A DNA stretch of 15,534 bases from Brevundimonas sp. UBA4609 (lineage in GTDB: Bacteria; Pseudomonadota; Alphaproteobacteria; Caulobacterales; Caulobacteraceae): the NCBI GenBank assembly GCA_002386585.1, contig DGIZ01000114.1:1-15534 (forward strand). Reading direction: 5' to 3'. Within the stretch, counting starts at the first letter, position 1. Each line of letters opens with the position of its first letter. Below the pieces are notes generated by a model, which worked only from the letters and a program-made list of their open reading frames with translations, was not told where the DNA came from and did no database searches. Shown here in pieces: positions 13,371 through 15,534 of the stretch. A program made the position numbers and the translations under genes.

Positions 13371-13406
13371 GCCCGGCCGCGCAACAGCGCTCAATGCAAG
13401 CCGGGC
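13371..13406 (-). other. Possible hairpin after the COG3650 lipoprotein gene
   Basis: GCCCGGC (13371-13377) and GCCGGGC (13400-13406) are perfect 7-bp reverse complements with 22 bases between them, and the spacer holds a smaller GCGC-AACA-GCGC hairpin. It lies 12 bases after the lipoprotein stop codon and upstream of the acyltransferase. With no T-run, a terminator role is only a possibility. Confidence 0.35.
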
Positions 13407-13418
13407 GCCAGCTTCGCC

Positions 13419-13883
13419 TTACTCTACGCGACCGCTCTCCCCGGCCCTCTCGATCGCCGCCGTGGCTGCGGCGCAGCCGGTCAGGGTCTCGTCGCCGATC
13501 TCGACCTTGGCGGTCAGGGGATAGGTGCGGTCGCTCATGCCGTCCGAGCAGTCCGTCGCCGTCAGGGTGACGGCCAGATCCGCGCCCGCCTCGGTCTTGG
13601 TCGTCCAGGTCGCGACCGTGCCCTGCAGGGCCGGGCCGGGGTTGGCGGCCTTCTGCTCGGGCCGGTCGACGCCGGAATAGGTCAGGCCCTGCGGCGTGAT
13701 CTCCACGGCCCAGAAGGGCTCGGTTCCAAGCACCCTTAGCGGCTGATCCAGATCGACGCCGGCCAGGGCGCGCGGCTCGGCCTTGGCGGGCTCCGCCGCC
13801 TTTTCAGCAGGTGGCGTGCAGGCGGCCAGGGCCAGAGAAACGGCGAGAGAAACGGCGGCGACGGAGAAGAGGGCGACGCGCAT
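13419..13883 (-). CDS. COG3650-like periplasmic lipoprotein
   Basis: This is a 154-residue predicted lipoprotein. The signal peptide MRVALFSVAAVSLAVSLALAAC contains the lipobox LAAC with Cys22 as the lipidation site, followed by a linker rich in Pro, Ala and Glu (about 23-40). The globular part has GTEPFWAVEI (53-62), LTYSGVD and CSDGMSDRTYP (112-122), and LTGCA with Cys137. These are the marks of the small COG3650 group of uncharacterised membrane-anchored proteins. Cys112 and Cys137 could form a disulfide in the periplasm. The ATG at 13883 has AAAGGA 5 bases upstream; the frame is open further back to 14162, but that extension would run into the divergent methyltransferase gene. It is divergent from the methyltransferase (96 bp) and 82 bp ahead of the acyltransferase. 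Confidence 0.85.
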   Translation of the reverse strand: MRVALFSVAAVSLAVSLALAACTPPAEKAAEPAKAEPRALAGVDLDQPLRVLGTEPFWAVEITPQGLTYSGVDRPEQKAANPGPALQGTVATWTTKTEAGADLAVTLTATDCSDGMSDRTYPLTAKVEIGDETLTGCAAATAAIERAGESGRVE

Positions 13884-13910
13884 GGCGGTCCTTTCAGAAG
13901 GTTTCCGGCC

Positions 13911-13939
13911 AAAGTCCGGGTTTGCCTTCACCCCGTCAA
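13911..13939 (-). promoter_or_regulatory. Promoter-like sequence for the COG3650 lipoprotein gene
   Basis: On the minus strand, TTGACG at 13939-13934 (followed by G) is an exact match to the Caulobacter-type -35 element TTGACGS. A poor -10 candidate, GACTTT at 13916-13911, follows after 17 bases. Only the -35 part is convincing. It lies in the 96-bp divergent region shared with the methyltransferase gene. Confidence 0.35.
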
Positions 13940-13979
13940 GACAGGCGCCAAAGCGGCTAGCCTGGGTTAGTGTGTCCTC

Positions 13980-15131
13980 ATGCCGATTCGCCCCGCCTCC
14001 GACGCTGACCTGACGGCCTGCGAGTTCTTCGCGGGCGGCGGCCTGGCGGGCCTGGGACTGAGCCTGGACGGTGCAGGCTTCCGCACCGTTCTGGCCAATG
14101 ACATCGACGCGGCCAAGGCCCGCGCCTTCCGCGCCAACCATCCCGATACGCCGCTGATCCACGACGACGTCTGGACCGTGACGCCGGATCAGATTCCCGG
14201 CGCGCCCGACCTGTGCTGGGCCTCATCGCCATGCCAGGACGTCAGCCTGGCGGGCGCGCGGGGCGGTCTGAAGGCGCAACGCTCGGGCGCCTTCTGGGGC
14301 TTCTGGAAGCTGATGCAGGGGCTGGACGCCGAGGACCGCGCGCCGCGCATCATCGTGCTGGAGAACGTCGTCGGCCTGCTGACCTCGGGCGAGGGGCAGG
14401 ACTTCGCCGCCGTCTGCGGGGCCATGGCCGAGGCGGGCTATACGGTGGGCGCCCTGGAGATCGACGCCGGACTGTGGCTGCCGCAGTCGCGCCCGCGCCT
14501 GTTCATCGTCGCCATGCGCGGCGTCGAGGGGCCGCGCCTGCCCGCCCCGACCCAGCCCTTCCACTCCTCGCGCCTGATCGCCGCCTGGGAGCGCCTGCCG
14601 GAGCCGGTTAAGACGAATTGGGCCTGGTGGCGGCTGGCCGTTCCGCCGCGCCGCAACCTCGACCTGGCGACCGTGCTGGAAAGCGACGCGCCCTGCTTCG
14701 CCCCGGCGGAGACACAAGCCTTGCTGGCCATGCTGTCGCCGCTGCACCGCGCCCGACTGGAGGCGATCCAGGCTTCAGGCGAGCGGCGTGTGGGCGCGGC
14801 CTTCCGCCGGGTGCGGGTCAAGAACGGCGAGAAGCTGCAGCGGCTGGAGATGCGCTTCGACGGACTGGCGGGTTGCCTGCGCACGCCGTCCGGCGGGTCG
14901 TCGCGCCAGTATGTCGTGATCGTCGAGGGCGAACGCATCGCCATGCGTCGCCTGACCGGACGCGAGGCCGCGCGGCTGATGGGCGTGAGCGACGCCTATC
15001 GCCTGCCGGCCAGCGAAAGCGCGTCGCTGAAGCTGATGGGCGACGCTGTGGCCGTGCCGGTGGTGGAGGCCCTGACGCGCGGCCTGTTCCTTCCCGCCCT
15101 GACCGGACGCCGGGCCGAAGCCGCCGCCTGA
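13980..15131 (+). CDS. DNA (cytosine-5-)-methyltransferase
   Basis: This 383-residue C5 cytosine methyltransferase transfers a methyl group from S-adenosylmethionine to cytosine in DNA. Motifs appear in the normal order: motif I FFAGGGLAGLG (16-26), motif IV SSPCQDVS (82-89) with catalytic Cys85, motif VI VLENVVG (126-132), motif VIII QSRPRLF (169-175), motif IX RRLTGREAARLMGV (323-336) and motif X GDAVAVP (354-360). The target-recognition region lies between about 180 and 320; its sequence specificity cannot be read. All catalytic motifs are intact. No restriction endonuclease, Vsr-type nuclease or mobile element is nearby, so it looks like an orphan or epigenetic methyltransferase. Base composition matches its neighbours. 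The ribosome binding site is weak. It converges with the next gene, leaving 4 bp. Confidence 0.95.
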   Translation: MPIRPASDADLTACEFFAGGGLAGLGLSLDGAGFRTVLANDIDAAKARAFRANHPDTPLIHDDVWTVTPDQIPGAPDLCWASSPCQDVSLAGARGGLKAQRSGAFWGFWKLMQGLDAEDRAPRIIVLENVVGLLTSGEGQDFAAVCGAMAEAGYTVGALEIDAGLWLPQSRPRLFIVAMRGVEGPRLPAPTQPFHSSRLIAAWERLPEPVKTNWAWWRLAVPPRRNLDLATVLESDAPCFAPAETQALLAMLSPLHRARLEAIQASGERRVGAAFRRVRVKNGEKLQRLEMRFDGLAGCLRTPSGGSSRQYVVIVEGERIAMRRLTGREAARLMGVSDAYRLPASESASLKLMGDAVAVPVVEALTRGLFLPALTGRRAEAAA

Positions 15132-15135
15132 AACC

Positions 15136-15444
15136 TCAATAATAGAGCTCGTCGTCCTTGCGGTCCTCGGCGCTTTCGATGCCGGGATCGAGGTGGTTGT
15201 CCACCCGATCGTCCCAGCCCTCGCGATCAGACCGGAAGGCCAGGGCCATCAGCCCCCAGGCCAGGCCGACCGTGCCGAGCACGCCCAGCCCCATGGCGAT
15301 CCAGCCATGCAGGCTCATCTCGCCCCCGCCGATCAGACGCCAATAGGCCGCCAGCCCCAAGGTGCTGACGGCCGATATGGCGACGGCGAGAACCAGCGAC
15401 CGCAGAAGCCGGACCAGTCGCCCGCCCCTGGAGGTCTTCGTCAT
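15136..15444 (-). CDS. Two-helix membrane protein, function unknown
   Basis: This 102-residue protein has a basic N-terminus (MTKTSRGGRLVRLLRS). It has two predicted membrane helices at about 16-35 (LVLAVAISAVSTLGLAAYW) and 46-69 (HGWIAMGLGVLGTVGLAWGLMALAF), and a charged cytoplasmic tail (DREGWDDRVDNHLDPGIESAEDRKDD) ending in ELYY. The charge pattern predicts both ends in the cytoplasm. It starts 8 bp after the stop codon of the gene to its right, so the two are probably co-transcribed and translationally linked; no strong ribosome binding site is seen of its own. I recognise no named family and assign no role. It converges with the methyltransferase gene. Confidence 0.8.
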   Translation of the reverse strand: MTKTSRGGRLVRLLRSLVLAVAISAVSTLGLAAYWRLIGGGEMSLHGWIAMGLGVLGTVGLAWGLMALAFRSDREGWDDRVDNHLDPGIESAEDRKDDELYY

Positions 15445-15452
15445 GGCTCAGC

Positions 15453-15534
15453 TCAGCGCTGGACCCACTGGCCCTGGGCGTTCTTGTACCACTGGCCCGA
15501 GCTGATGCGCGGTAGCAGCTGGGTCTCGAACATC
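15453..15534 (-). CDS. C-terminal end of an unidentified gene (cut by right edge)
   Basis: An open frame on the minus strand enters from the right edge and stops at 15453. The 26 visible residues from the first in-window Met end in SSGQWYKNAQGQWVQR, with a repeated GQW element. Similar G-x-W-V endings occur in several small exported proteins, including some DUF1318/YdbL members, but this is too short for a firm family call. It sits 8 bp ahead of the two-helix membrane protein on the same strand, which supports a real coding end. Confidence 0.55.
   Translation of the reverse strand, partial: MFETQLLPRISSGQWYKNAQGQWVQR

Noticed and set aside
12323..13570. 415-residue plus-strand open frame antisense to the acyltransferase and lipoprotein genes
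   Set aside because: The composition is Arg/Gln/Asp/Gly repeats without motifs, and it overlaps two real genes on the other strand.
13884..14162. N-terminal extension of the COG3650 lipoprotein frame back to 14162
   Set aside because: It would overlap the methyltransferase gene. The start at 13883 has a ribosome binding site and directly gives a lipoprotein signal peptide.
1..15534. Mobile element, prophage, CRISPR array, tRNA or toxin-antitoxin cassette
   Set aside because: I found no long direct or terminal repeats, integrase or transposase motifs, spaced repeats, or tRNA-like cloverleaf. Composition and codon use look even across the window. A systematic repeat or tRNA search was not possible.

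Overview
The window reads as chromosomal DNA of a GC-rich alphaproteobacterium. Gene content and protein style fit Caulobacterales, most like Brevundimonas or Caulobacter. This is inferred from the def-fmt-truA cluster, an entericidin-type mini-lipoprotein, a Caulobacter-like TTGACG promoter at a leaderless start, and very high third-position GC. No rRNA, tRNA, CRISPR array, insertion sequence, phage gene or plasmid function is visible. Coding density is very high, and no stretch over 300 bases lacks a gene.

Layout, left to right. (1) 1-1937, + strand: the aminotransferase end of a MocR/PdxR-like regulator cut by the left edge, a small single-pass membrane protein, and a YciA-type acyl-CoA thioesterase. 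(2) 2010-4564, + strand: a translation cluster of def (peptide deformylase), a 76-residue membrane protein coupled to def, fmt (Met-tRNA formyltransferase) and truA (tRNA pseudouridine synthase). Def and Fmt are the two ends of the N-formylmethionine cycle. (3) 4575-5218, - strand: a YidB-family protein and a 45-residue entericidin-like lipoprotein with its own terminator. (4) 5219-5313: a divergent control region carrying two abutting perfect inverted repeats. (5) 5314-8904, + strand: an orphan acetolactate-synthase-like ThDP enzyme, a perfect 10-bp hairpin, and a secreted DUF885 metallopeptidase-like protein. (6) 8943-10086, + strand: trmD and rplS, without rpsP and rimM directly upstream, ending at a strong terminator that also faces the opposing genes. 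(7) 10189-13883, - strand: in transcription order a COG3650 lipoprotein, an acyltransferase-3 membrane protein, a secreted CHAP-domain protein, kynA (tryptophan 2,3-dioxygenase) and a PA2169/DUF2383 four-helix-bundle protein. (8) 13980-15131, + strand: a DNA cytosine-C5 methyltransferase with no restriction partner in view. (9) 15136-15534, - strand: a two-helix membrane protein and the C-terminus of an unidentified gene leaving the right edge.

Most of the window is housekeeping (translation, tRNA modification, envelope). I did not find a convincing new multi-gene defence or mobile system. The most checkable oddities are the double palindrome at 5245-5283, the acyltransferase lacking its family histidine in the first membrane helix, the orphan C5 methyltransferase, Glu169 in TrmD where the studied enzymes have Asp, the def promoter and leaderless start, and small proteins that automatic annotation easily misses.
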